DNA of 64,000 bases from Lachnospiraceae bacterium. GTDB taxonomy: Bacteria > Bacillota > Clostridia > Lachnospirales > Lachnospiraceae. Each line of letters opens with the position of its first letter. Within the stretch, counting starts at the first letter, position 1. Of the stretch, positions 47,201-55,433 are shown piece after piece. The notes beneath the pieces are model-generated. The model saw nothing but the letters and a program-made list of their open reading frames with translations. It ran no database searches and had not been told where the DNA came from. The stretch spans positions 93,219 to 157,218 of the forward strand of contig JAIECJ010000094.1 in the NCBI GenBank assembly GCA_029068555.1, given 5' to 3'. A program made the translations under genes and the position numbers.

Positions 47201-50200
47201 AAAGGCAGTGTATGTTGACGACAAGCACATCACACTGAACTTTGCACATGCAGGCAGCCCGGAGGCATTTGACATCGAGGTGCGGGACGCAAGGGGAGGT
47301 ATTGTCTACAAGAAGCTTGCAAGGAATGACCAGAATGTATGGCGCGTAGGCAAAAACAGAGCAGACTATATCCAGAGATATCAGAAAGGAATTATTCGGG
47401 GCAGTCAGCTGGCATACTTTGAAAAGACGAAATCTTATGCAATTACAATTGATACAGACAGACTGATCAGGCTCTCTGCATATACAATAACCGTAACACC
47501 TGTATATGAAGGGCAGCGCGCTGCCAAACCGGCAACGGCAAAGACCAAGACAACCAACATACCGGCATCCTATGCAGATGCAGATTTGGAAGAAAACGGC
47601 AGAGGCGGCGCGGATATCTTTTATAGTGACGCGTACTGGACTGAGACAGCGTTAGTGGATAGTCCATATTTTACATCAGGAAATACATATACCCTGTTTA
47701 TTCAGACGAATACCAATGCGAAAGACAGAGTAACCGATACCCTGACCTGGAAGAGCAGCAATACGAAAGTGGCATCCGTCAAGGCAAATCCAGGCAGCTA
47801 CACCGCGACACTGAAACCGGTGCAGCAGGGTGTGACCACGATTTCCGTGACATCAAAGATAACCAAGAAAGTTATCGCAAGATGGGATGTAAAAGTGAAA
47901 GCTGTAGGAAACGGCAAAGATTACGGCGGAGATTATGAGTGGGCAGCAAATGACAGCTTCTACAAAGACATCCTTGCCAAGTGGGATCCGTTCTACGAAG
48001 GAAAACTTGAGATGCTGACACTAAATACGCCTGTCACAACAACAAATCACGACAGGACATGGGTGTCCTTTACCGCACCTGTCTTTGGCGAGTATCAGTT
48101 CTACTGCAGCACGGGATACCGGGCGTTTGGCAGCAGAAATCTTGAAACTGAGGACGAAAATAATTCGTCTGGCAGAAAGCGCTATAAATTGGAAGCAGAC
48201 CAGAAGATTTACTTCTGCGTGCAGGGTGAAGGTACACTGCGTGTTTCAGGATACACAGACTTTACCAGAATCACCACTGCAAACAATAAGGAAAATGCAC
48301 TGAATGTACCGAAGGAATCGTGGATTGCCTTTACGGCGCCAGAGGAGAATTGCTATACATTTGAAGGTACAGCTGTGAGCAGCACTTATATAAAAGAGAA
48401 TGTAGAGTATACTGACTGGTATTCTCACGAAATCAGCCTGAAGGCAGGCGAGACGATTTTCATCAAGGCGTACAGCGGTACATTATACGTAACATACCGG
48501 AAAGCGGATGTGGAGCTGACACTGGAAGAACCTTCTTCGGAGGTGACATTCAGGGCAGATGCAAAGACGCAGTATGTCAGGTTTACAGCGCCGGTATCGC
48601 AGGATTATACATTTGAAGTGCCTGATGACCTGACAGTGAACTATTACAAGGCTTCAGGGGAGGACTTATCGGGTACGGATTTTGTGACAATGAGCAAAGC
48701 GGAAGATGACGGCACAACACCGGCAGAACCCGCAGCGCCAAAGACACAGAAAAAGACATTGTATCTCGAGGCGGGCACAACAATTATCATTGAATTGTCA
48801 GTTGACGTGATTCCGTCAGGTCAGAACGAGCACAAGGCAATAGTCAAAGTGACGGCATCCGCGGTAAAAGAGCTTGTGACCGAGGAGTCAGTGACAAAGG
48901 ACACAAAGGCAACACTGGCGTTCCGTATACCTGAGACACCCAATGCCAGGTATACGTTTAGCGCTACACAGGGAGCTTCCCTGACATATTACAACAGCGA
49001 GGGAACAGCCCTTGGCTATATTATCAATGATACATTGACCATTACAAACGGTAAGGTATCCGTAAATGGTCTTGCAATCAAGGCGGGCGACAGTATCTAT
49101 ATTAAGGTTGATGCGTCCGGTGCGGCAGAGGATGTCAAGGTCAGTGTGTCGGCATTAGATGGAAATGCAGTGCTTGAAACCGGCACATCAGAGAAATTGA
49201 CGCTAAACAATGATTTTGCAGACAGATGGTACACATTTGAGGCAAGGACAGCAGGATGGTATGCGTTTGGCGCAAAGGCGGAAGCAAACACTGACAAAGA
49301 GACTCATATGCTGACAGTAAAACGCGTAAATGCTGTTTTTGAGAATTATTATTCATACAGCGACGGAATAACAATCAGCAGCGGCGGAAGTGAAGCGTCC
49401 CAGCTCGTAGCGCTGAAGGCAGGCGATAAAGTCGTATTAAAAGTTTCCGCGAATGATGTGAGTGATAAAGACATTACGACGGCAGCTGGATTTTACGTAA
49501 ACAAAGTTGATGTAAAACCGATAAATCTGGGTGGCACAGACGTATCACTCAGCGCAAAGGGCAGCAGAAACTACTATGTATTTACGGCGACAGAATACGA
49601 CTACCATACATTTGTGTGGGAACCTGCTAAGGACACTGGCGCGGCAGATGCAAAATATGGCATGGAAATGGCATCAATGAGTACGCTTTCAAGTGATCAG
49701 CAGTATATGCGCGTTGGTGATTCATATTATTTCAGCGTAGAACAGACAACGGATACAGCTGTCAGCGGTATATTACGTGTACGTTCAGGCAAGTCGGGTG
49801 AAAAAGTACTGTCAAGCGGCAGCAACAGCTTTGAGCTGAAAGACGGCGAAACGGTAAGCTACAAGTTTACAGTACCTGCAGATAATGTATTAGGCTATAA
49901 ACTGACAGTGGTAAACAATGCCGAGGAAAATGAAAACGAGGAGAAACCACGTGTAGCGATTTTTGGCCGTTATGTAGAGGCGGGGGATTCATGGTGTTTC
50001 GAACAGTCTTCCTGGACATCTGCAGGAAAGACAGCAAATGATGCAAAAGCGGTAAGCGTTACCGCGTCGCGGGGGGATGTAAAAGGAATCATTACGGTAG
50101 AGCCAGTCCAGGCAGCAGACTTCCCAGCGGACAACAGTGCCAAGGTGACAGCGGCTGCACCGGCATGGTATCAGTATAAACTCACAGAGTCCGGCAGATA

Positions 50201-53030
50201 TCTTTTTGAGTCAACAGGCGAGGACACAACAACATCGTTTTTCTATTTTGATGGTACGGGCAGACAATACGCTGCCAATGAGGCATACTTGAGAAGCGGC
50301 ATTGTAGTTTATGCAAAAGTATCAACGTCATACAAAGAGGAAAAGACAGCCGTTCTCAAGACACCGGAAAAGATAAATCCGGAAACACTGGAAGCTGACA
50401 AAGAAGTAACAGTAACACCCGCAGAGGGAAAGAACACAGCGTATTATGTGTTTACGGCAGGCAGCAATGCGGAGTATACCTTTGATGGTGCGGACAGCAT
50501 CCGTTATGCTGTGCCGCAGGCAGACGGCAGCGATTCCATCAGCGGAATGACGGTGGCACTGGAAAAGGATCAGAAGGTCTTTATCAGGGCATCAAAGGAT
50601 GCAAAGCTTAAGGTGACAAAGTCGGCAGAGGTCACAAAGCTTGAGGTCGGCGCTGAATCTGCTGACATAACGCTTGAGAAAGGGCAGAAAGCAATATTTG
50701 CTTACAATATTTTCAAGAACGGCAGATACGCTTTTGAGACATCGACAGACAAAGTGACAATCGGCGGTATCGACGGGGCTTACAGAACCACGATTGACAG
50801 GGATGCCTACAAGGTATGCCTGTACCGTGGCAGTGTTTCAGGTACCTTTGCCGTAACGAATCCGACTGAAGAAACCGTTACCTTTAAGGTATCTGTGACG
50901 AAAGTTGTACCTACAGAACTGACAGAAGGTGAAGCGAAGAACGTTACAAAGACTGACAATGCAGACAGATATGTATTTTTCAGTTTTCAGGCGCCAGAAA
51001 ATGACCGGTATGTATTTGCAAACACTGCACAGAACGCTGTTGATTACCGTGTTATATCTATGGGCGACTATGGCGTAGACGGTTCATTGTGGGCGAATGC
51101 ACAGTATATTGAGAAATACAGCGAGGAAAAAGACAACGCGTGTGTATTGGCAGTGTCGGCAGCAGAGAACTATGACATTCGTGTCAGCAGACTTCAGCCG
51201 GCATCCGTCCCATTGTCCGAGGAAGGAACAGATGTGGCATTCAAGGCGGCAGACATCAAGTGGATTGCATTTACGGCGGCGGAGAAGGCAGGCACATACA
51301 GCTTTACATTTACATCAGAGACAGAGCCGGATAATATCTACGTATATGGGAAAGGACTGGAAAGTTATACTGGTTATGCTGTTCTGGGCGCACCGGTGTC
51401 CTACAGTATCAACAAGGGCGGCAGCGTATACTTTATGATAGATGCAGATGCAGATATCAGCCTGAAGGTAAAAGCCGTGCTGACAAGCGAGACAGCCGAG
51501 TTTCAGGCCGGTTCAAACGGCTTCGACGCATCCGAAAAAGAGGTAAAGGCATACTTTACAGCGCCGGAATCAGGCGTGTATGCCCTGCGTGCTGCCTTGG
51601 AAAGCGGAAATTATATATCAGTCAACACCAGTCTGGATGGCAGCGGAAGTAACAAATGGTTATATGCAGACCAGCAGATTTCCTATGCACTCGCGGCAGG
51701 TGAAAGCCTGTACTTTACGGCATCGTTGGGAAACAAAGGAAGCATCGCAATTGAAAAGGAAGCTTCCATGCGCGGACTCACACAGAATACTGATACAGGA
51801 ATGCCGGCGGGCATAAACTGGTTCCGGTTTACCGCACAGGAAGACGGATATTATCAGTTTACATTTGACAAAAACGTCGCAGCAGTAAAGACATACAAAA
51901 ATGCAGACGTTACGGACAAAGGCAGCCCTGCACAAAATCTTTCAGGCATTGGCGTAGAAATGACAGAGGGTGAGACCCTGTATCTGTATATCGAGACAGT
52001 GAGCGCAGTCAACGTCCGCGTAGAAAAGGAGATAGAGGCGGAGGAAGTTAACCTGCTTAGTTTGTGGGACTATGAATGGGAACTCAGTCAGGGAGAGGTC
52101 GTGATACTCAGAGTCAGATATGGCTATGAGGATGAGTATTATACTTCGCGGCTTTATAAGATTGTGGCATCAGGCAGCAGTGCCGTGAAGGCAGAATACC
52201 GCAGAAAAGGTATGTACAACTGGGTTTCCATGGGAAGCGGCACAGCGCTGGAAACAGGAACGGACTGGTACGATAGAGGCAGCTATATAGATTTCAGGCT
52301 GACTGGACTGACGGACAATACTACTGTTCGGCTAAGGGCTGACCTTTTGGAAATAAGGCTGGAGATGTTCTATGGTTCCTATTATCAGGAAGCGTATGGA
52401 TCAGGACAGACAACCTATACATTTACAGCGCCAAAGGATGGACAGTATAGCTTGGGTGTATATTGTGAGTATGCAGATTCAGAGCACCCAATCAGCGTGG
52501 ATTATAAAGATGCTAATGGTAATATAATAGAAAGTTATACAGCAGAATACAAAGGGGATGATGATATGTGGTCCATACCAAATTATTATCCGCAGCTATA
52601 TTCCGGGCAGACCGTAAAAATTACAGTGCATTATGACAATGGTGAAGATGGTGAATGCTACTATGTTGTAAATACAAGCCTGAGTACTTCTCAGACACTT
52701 ACTGCATCGCAATCTGTTTCTGGATCTGCGATTGCAGGGGAACGAATTAAGATAGCGTTTATTCCAGACGAAAGCGGCACATACCAATTTACAGTCAGAA
52801 ATACTTCTCCATATGACGAGGATGATGAAAGATGGATTAGTGCATTTATATCCACAGGAGAGGATGAGTATACAGATGTATGGGTTTACCCTGAAGAATC
52901 AGACATTATGGAGGTTTGGTTAGAGGCAGATCGTACTTATATGGTGTACTTAAATGGCGGAGACGGTGATAGCTGGTACCATGCATTTTCCTATGAGCTA
53001 TCAGTAGCAAGGGCTGACTATATTAAATAG
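41298..53030 (+). CDS. Giant exported beta-repeat protein, paralogue (3910 aa)
   Basis: The signal peptide (MFKRKLFKRALSKHVLPVIL, cleavage near ATASAAE) is nearly the same as in the preceding giant. It is followed by an acidic Ala/Glu/Thr-rich spacer to about residue 140. The domain order repeats that of the paralogue: N-terminal beta domains; an Ig-like domain with FNGVQTKMAVGEEQQL (about 1412-1427, paralogue FNGVSSKMAVGERQQL); a second with WKSSNTKVASVKANPG; a GGDY-containing linker; then about 17 modules with xYxFTAxxxxxYxF cores. The last three modules have lower-GC DNA and a different character. No LPXTG, SLH or transmembrane tail is seen. The ribosome site GGAGG (41286-41290) is 7 nt before the ATG and may be masked by the leader. 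The different leader suggests the two paralogues are expressed under different conditions. Confidence 0.85.
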   Translation: MFKRKLFKRALSKHVLPVILSVAMVFQSMPATASAAEQTTEAGTEAESTDVADAADEAAESAGEAEYSEAGSAPTQETVSAEDAGQSEAESSAETETQPGTGISVETETQPGTTGTYVEPSDSDTAEKSDKSENQQETTVEDLQEAAGEAAGLETVIKIREPYLYGFTRSQSESDSYLFTTEYSEQSKFGNVKSSVRNAVTVEVDGEEKPFLKDDLYLGMQFQSGEEKDGAVTYTDMDGLPTEAGKYCLKISVKAVPELCGDAADKFVYFEIKKCTLKLDLRNLTDNIKPGTSISDFKKTVIENYAIENDYDGRMKSLTRIDAADIKVYETGNDGKVAETETTDTAFSNDKTYVAAVGVKFKDETVTGANYTIATEKYYVLTVGQLVRPEVSVSLRKPVDVRTYEKGKKLVIDDITKEYIDVGSLKVTKTENGAEVSVFDDGVNVGDIVKPAWYTREQTKNVTMPELDDETQFEADDYRYTVLEGEPEDAGAYYIVYVYPGEAGKYKKAYSNAVQVSVDPAPLMIAPAGIELTAGMDADAVEKALAKAGYTLYNVNADGSKGSEYKPDSENFFGVFYSDAEEDKEKSQQYAPEFKLQQRVELDKDQQTETDKWGAWESYDGKKLTNGTDSKAVQYQVVPTGYKVVRDADGSIGRREPLTDTTTNSAEQNYSIVSKEAFPVTLKEAVPTAINTDAIVKAFKDKGGKGGNGTSPDDVLWTIYDEDLLFASREEYKQAQVEGANVGKADESITYTWQIAGKYAYDRYITTDPAEDEGKAKQDAEAALLESFTPVTNQTYDGFFVSPRDAALYRLHIEYKDAANEKQPSEGDVYFQIKPRAVITAADRQYAAYGDTIRTTETGYYSIWMLDENNDETKLEAAVQIPVSTDSIGARKITERLDKTSDTWVRATEQTFMKDESYRISYVFDDKTGTMAGSLKWDNFTNRKAYDFENASWTYYALPGDVSFNSSELEITVNAEAPSSAVYNAEPAFKEMPAGFVTINNKETGEAVELPVNTNAANAVMLYWKWQNWNPNDGNNKVAFTDAVYGGTYQLYVSFAGDENYKAIADQPVKKADGTDYVFRINKRDISLTPVLNEDVKAGELAGTLINPNEILYDGVPAADAEAFRYGALGSTRYDWAKNQPAYYIGYRAFESNGAKTETIGGEQVSVSDCGVSSVVYRDDKPVNSKRDYLRAEKEYAVKLNSGLAFPYDASYNVTWKTSVKKITERGTAEVYPVGFLGKVSGDEEAVSVDIHWTKDENGTYVITPREGIPFAYKGYYNDLWADGETIPMDKNYIAIQIRVPREFLGDINGSEFSSNKKQFIYENSIKAANGYVLSGPEISYGKQAYGYINVLFPVALNSDGKAGVPDKDGKVTTAPQFYITWESGCTETFKLDLEKAQLESNLRNAVSPKSLAFNGVQTKMAVGEEQQLDVKITKQQLGDIVRIQYRLADENQKNIISIDEETGRVTALRAEKASVTIEAYPVRLADDGKTFEEIPQGKGVVKPAKTKITVTEVTAPAVKNIQVLDNASARVSYTVPDNGYRREIYVVETDKNSVKLWTAQKFDKAIDDMKNGQWEGTFATAPVYVSNEKAYTAANGWTADEDYYYDTAKKLFSRRIDGLETAGGTYVVYVRNVSAERTLEDGSTVAFSKAGTVKNFVTTLAKIQDIVPKFTVTETENDKKNPVKYYDVDDEGYIVPSSTMKYVDKTVELNIDIPDRQIPIYLADLFAKSAQVSADGWFYEKPGNQSADADDYIKSELPLKKSNADMLKQYVDPKVTYAVTDTDRQPKFENNKWDLTNQSKFASISGSGKITFKGVDVNGVAAVYVWALADNGAANRCKLYIVAMPDTVTGKKAKMKVGDQIRLAALLDYKAGKTKIPSYRSVDIEITSTAAEIEKAGFELREAYRDEVVNGEKCAAGEWIITAKTPTPTRDFQLKLKDWSLAARDAQDAPEAVVTLTAAQLDPVKSLKAVYVDDKHITLNFAHAGSPEAFDIEVRDARGGIVYKKLARNDQNVWRVGKNRADYIQRYQKGIIRGSQLAYFEKTKSYAITIDTDRLIRLSAYTITVTPVYEGQRAAKPATAKTKTTNIPASYADADLEENGRGGADIFYSDAYWTETALVDSPYFTSGNTYTLFIQTNTNAKDRVTDTLTWKSSNTKVASVKANPGSYTATLKPVQQGVTTISVTSKITKKVIARWDVKVKAVGNGKDYGGDYEWAANDSFYKDILAKWDPFYEGKLEMLTLNTPVTTTNHDRTWVSFTAPVFGEYQFYCSTGYRAFGSRNLETEDENNSSGRKRYKLEADQKIYFCVQGEGTLRVSGYTDFTRITTANNKENALNVPKESWIAFTAPEENCYTFEGTAVSSTYIKENVEYTDWYSHEISLKAGETIFIKAYSGTLYVTYRKADVELTLEEPSSEVTFRADAKTQYVRFTAPVSQDYTFEVPDDLTVNYYKASGEDLSGTDFVTMSKAEDDGTTPAEPAAPKTQKKTLYLEAGTTIIIELSVDVIPSGQNEHKAIVKVTASAVKELVTEESVTKDTKATLAFRIPETPNARYTFSATQGASLTYYNSEGTALGYIINDTLTITNGKVSVNGLAIKAGDSIYIKVDASGAAEDVKVSVSALDGNAVLETGTSEKLTLNNDFADRWYTFEARTAGWYAFGAKAEANTDKETHMLTVKRVNAVFENYYSYSDGITISSGGSEASQLVALKAGDKVVLKVSANDVSDKDITTAAGFYVNKVDVKPINLGGTDVSLSAKGSRNYYVFTATEYDYHTFVWEPAKDTGAADAKYGMEMASMSTLSSDQQYMRVGDSYYFSVEQTTDTAVSGILRVRSGKSGEKVLSSGSNSFELKDGETVSYKFTVPADNVLGYKLTVVNNAEENENEEKPRVAIFGRYVEAGDSWCFEQSSWTSAGKTANDAKAVSVTASRGDVKGIITVEPVQAADFPADNSAKVTAAAPAWYQYKLTESGRYLFESTGEDTTTSFFYFDGTGRQYAANEAYLRSGIVVYAKVSTSYKEEKTAVLKTPEKINPETLEADKEVTVTPAEGKNTAYYVFTAGSNAEYTFDGADSIRYAVPQADGSDSISGMTVALEKDQKVFIRASKDAKLKVTKSAEVTKLEVGAESADITLEKGQKAIFAYNIFKNGRYAFETSTDKVTIGGIDGAYRTTIDRDAYKVCLYRGSVSGTFAVTNPTEETVTFKVSVTKVVPTELTEGEAKNVTKTDNADRYVFFSFQAPENDRYVFANTAQNAVDYRVISMGDYGVDGSLWANAQYIEKYSEEKDNACVLAVSAAENYDIRVSRLQPASVPLSEEGTDVAFKAADIKWIAFTAAEKAGTYSFTFTSETEPDNIYVYGKGLESYTGYAVLGAPVSYSINKGGSVYFMIDADADISLKVKAVLTSETAEFQAGSNGFDASEKEVKAYFTAPESGVYALRAALESGNYISVNTSLDGSGSNKWLYADQQISYALAAGESLYFTASLGNKGSIAIEKEASMRGLTQNTDTGMPAGINWFRFTAQEDGYYQFTFDKNVAAVKTYKNADVTDKGSPAQNLSGIGVEMTEGETLYLYIETVSAVNVRVEKEIEAEEVNLLSLWDYEWELSQGEVVILRVRYGYEDEYYTSRLYKIVASGSSAVKAEYRRKGMYNWVSMGSGTALETGTDWYDRGSYIDFRLTGLTDNTTVRLRADLLEIRLEMFYGSYYQEAYGSGQTTYTFTAPKDGQYSLGVYCEYADSEHPISVDYKDANGNIIESYTAEYKGDDDMWSIPNYYPQLYSGQTVKITVHYDNGEDGECYYVVNTSLSTSQTLTASQSVSGSAIAGERIKIAFIPDESGTYQFTVRNTSPYDEDDERWISAFISTGEDEYTDVWVYPEESDIMEVWLEADRTYMVYLNGGDGDSWYHAFSYELSVARADYIK

Positions 53031-53092
53031 TAAGCATTGAAGTAAGCGCTTATACGCTTATAATTGTAACTTAATATATTCTGCAATTAGAA

Positions 53093-53143
53093 AAACAGGA
53101 AAGGGGACACTGCATTACCGCAGCGCTCCCTTTTCCTGTTTAC
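53093..53143 (+). terminator. Hairpin after the second giant gene
   Basis: AAACAGGAAAGGG (53093-53105) pairs with CCCTTTTCCTGTTT (53128-53141) with one bulged T and a 22-nt loop. The T-tract is poor. The rest of 53031-53364 holds only this and the promoter below. Confidence 0.55.
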
Positions 53144-53275
53144 CAAATATGGGCGGTACACAAAAAGCTGTTTCGATAGAAATGTTGCGGAAACTGCTTT
53201 TGTCATGTATACTTTATTTGTGGATGGAGTACTAGAGCGTGTTCAAAAATGTGCCTTATTGGAGTAAAAGAAGTG

Positions 53276-53304
53276 TTGATATATTTTGGAATAAAAAGTA
53301 TACT
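53276..53304 (+). promoter_or_regulatory. Promoter of the ATPase/nuclease pair
   Basis: TTGATA (53276-53281), 17 nt, TATACT (53299-53304), about 60 nt ahead of the ATPase start. Confidence 0.7.
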
Positions 53305-53364
53305 ATAAATTATTGAACAAAGTGCAGCATTTGGTAGAAACAGCGTATAGTGAGGGAATTGTAT

Positions 53365-54648
53365 ATGAAATTGAGGATTCAAAACTTTGCTAAAGTGAAA
53401 GCGGCAGATATTATACTTGATGGGATAACAGTAATAGCTGGAAAAAATAATACTGGGAAAAGTACAGTGGGAAAAGTACTGGATTCCATGTACAATTCGA
53501 CAAGTAATCTTGAGACGAAGATGAAGCGGGCAAGAAAGTCACGGCTGCGGAGTATATTATTAAACAAATTTAATTATTCTGCAAATTCTGTACATTTGTC
53601 TCCTTCAATTATTGCAGAGACGGTAGAGAAAATATTTGAAGCAGAAGCCGACAATGAATCAGTTTATAATTTAGAAAGACTTATTGAATATGCATTTCCC
53701 AATAACCTGATGATGGAAAATGAAAAACTTTTAAAGGAGTTGCTTGACGAACTGGAAGAAATAAAAGCAATTCCGGATGAAGTATTTATAAAAGTGATTT
53801 TATCCAATTATTTCAGTGATATGTTTAATGGAAACATTAATAATGTGGAACTGTCAGATACAGAAGCTAAAGTGGAAATTCAAATTAAAAGCGGGAAGAA
53901 TGTGATTATATTTCGTAATGATACATGCCTGGACTTTTCGCTGGGCTATAATCCGGTGAGTTCATCCGTTTATCTGGATAATCCAATGCTTCTTGATAAA
54001 TTAAATAATTCTGATGTGATGAGAATGCCCAGAAGGTATCTTTCTGAACAGGAATACAATTTGTATACTAAACTTGCAGGTGAAAGAAGATCGGCGGAGG
54101 AGCGCGCGATTAATGAGATCATAAATAAGGAAAAGCTTGATGGAGTAATCCGGCTGCTGAACCGTGTAATACCAGGGGAAATTGTCTATAATCAGAAGTA
54201 TGAATATAGAGCTGAAAAGGGAAAGGGCGGAATAGATATCCGGTCAATGTCCATGGGACTCAAATCGTTTGCCATTCTCAAACAACTGATTATGAATGGA
54301 AGCCTAAATGATAAAGATGCAGTCGTTCTGGACGAACCAGAAATACACCTTCACCCGGAATGGCAGATGGTATACGCAGAGCTGATTGTTGTATTGCAGG
54401 AAAAGTTTGACCTCAATTTTATTATTAATACACATAGTTCCCACTTTTTGGAAACACTGGATTTTTACGCGGCAAAATACGGAAGAAAAGACATTTGCCA
54501 TTATTATCTGTCAGAGGAGTCGGAAGGTGTATGCGGGTTTGAGGAGGTAACGGATACGCCAGAGAAGATATACAAGCAGCTTGTAGACCCAAGTCTGCTG
54601 CTGGCAAGAGAAAAAGAGAAGTGGGAAGAAGAACATGAATCAGTTTGA
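53365..54648 (+). CDS. AAA/ABC-type ATPase of a two-gene candidate defence system
   Basis: This 427-aa protein belongs to the OLD/RecF-like AAA ATPases. It begins with MKLRIQNFAKVKAADI, has Walker A GKNNTGKS at residues 26-33, a helical middle, an ABC-signature-like SMSMGLKSF, Walker B VVLDEPEIHLHPEW with Asp323-Glu324, and a switch histidine in INTHSSHFLE. The short coiled middle is unlike Rad50 and unlike the ABC-3C ATPase at the left of the window. ATG 53365 is chosen because GAGGG (53352-53356) lies 8 nt upstream; a GTG at 53350 would overlap that site. The stop overlaps the next gene by 14 nt, so ATPase and nuclease are made together. Comparable ATPase-plus-nuclease pairs (Septu, Gabija, PARIS) act against phage; this combination is none of these as far as I can tell. 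Confidence 0.8.
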   Translation: MKLRIQNFAKVKAADIILDGITVIAGKNNTGKSTVGKVLDSMYNSTSNLETKMKRARKSRLRSILLNKFNYSANSVHLSPSIIAETVEKIFEAEADNESVYNLERLIEYAFPNNLMMENEKLLKELLDELEEIKAIPDEVFIKVILSNYFSDMFNGNINNVELSDTEAKVEIQIKSGKNVIIFRNDTCLDFSLGYNPVSSSVYLDNPMLLDKLNNSDVMRMPRRYLSEQEYNLYTKLAGERRSAEERAINEIINKEKLDGVIRLLNRVIPGEIVYNQKYEYRAEKGKGGIDIRSMSMGLKSFAILKQLIMNGSLNDKDAVVLDEPEIHLHPEWQMVYAELIVVLQEKFDLNFIINTHSSHFLETLDFYAAKYGRKDICHYYLSEESEGVCGFEEVTDTPEKIYKQLVDPSLLLAREKEKWEEEHESV

Positions 54649-55282
54649 TGAATTTAAGACAATGATGGATTCCTACATTGGCAAGTATGGAAAAACGGTG
54701 AAGTACAACGCCTGCCTTCATGAAACTTCTTTTAGCGATGCGGAATCTGTTTACCTGTATGATAGCAGCCGAAAAGATATCGAAGTAATCAATATGGACA
54801 AAATTGCACAGGGAATGTATAGGAGTATACGGTTTCCCAGTTCCAATAAAATCGAGGATTCGATTGCAACAAACGATGCGTTTGTAATTTGCAATGACAA
54901 TAAATGGTACTTTATTGAATTTAAAAATCAGAAATTAAATAAAACAAAAGACAGCGTGTCAAAAAAAGCATATGGAAACTGGCATATGCTTTTAGATATC
55001 ATATATGAAATGAAAAACACGAATTGTTTAAGAACGTTTCAATATGATAATCCGATTGAGTTTGCAAGAGAAAATGTTATTTTAATACTGGTGGTCAGCG
55101 AGGAAAAAAATCCAAACGACGCAAAAAGAATTCATGACTGTATACTTGCTGGTGAAAAGTATGTGCCGGCTTTTTTGGAAAAGCTTCAAAAATATATTTA
55201 CCATGATGTTTTCCTACATACGCCTGCGACATTTGAGCAGTATTTTGTGAAAAAGTTTTTCACTCGTTTCATTGACAAATAG
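54635..55282 (+). CDS. PD-(D/E)xK nuclease-like partner of the ATPase
   Basis: This 215-aa protein overlaps the ATPase gene by 14 nt. Its centre reads ATNDAFVICNDNKWYFIEFKNQK. Asp81 after a helix and turn, then a strand ending Glu95-Phe-Lys97, form the D...E-x-K signature of the restriction-endonuclease fold, followed by a helix with conserved-looking Lys and Gln. Flanking regions are mixed alpha/beta with a basic C-terminus (KKFFTRFIDK). The protein would cut DNA or RNA when the ATPase is triggered. There is no HNH or TOPRIM motif, which separates it from Septu PtuB, AriB and OLD nucleases. The family is not recognised; nuclease activity is inferred from the motif. Confidence 0.62.
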   Translation: MNQFDEFKTMMDSYIGKYGKTVKYNACLHETSFSDAESVYLYDSSRKDIEVINMDKIAQGMYRSIRFPSSNKIEDSIATNDAFVICNDNKWYFIEFKNQKLNKTKDSVSKKAYGNWHMLLDIIYEMKNTNCLRTFQYDNPIEFARENVILILVVSEEKNPNDAKRIHDCILAGEKYVPAFLEKLQKYIYHDVFLHTPATFEQYFVKKFFTRFIDK

Positions 55283-55433
55283 CTGTTTAGGCTTTATAAT
55301 AATAGCGAATTGATATTTTTCTGAAAATGCTATATCATTTCGGAAATTATGTCATACTATAAATAAATATATAGAACAGGGATGTTTATGAAGGAACTCA
55401 TGGGGGAGTATAGGAATCGAGGAGGTTACTGAT

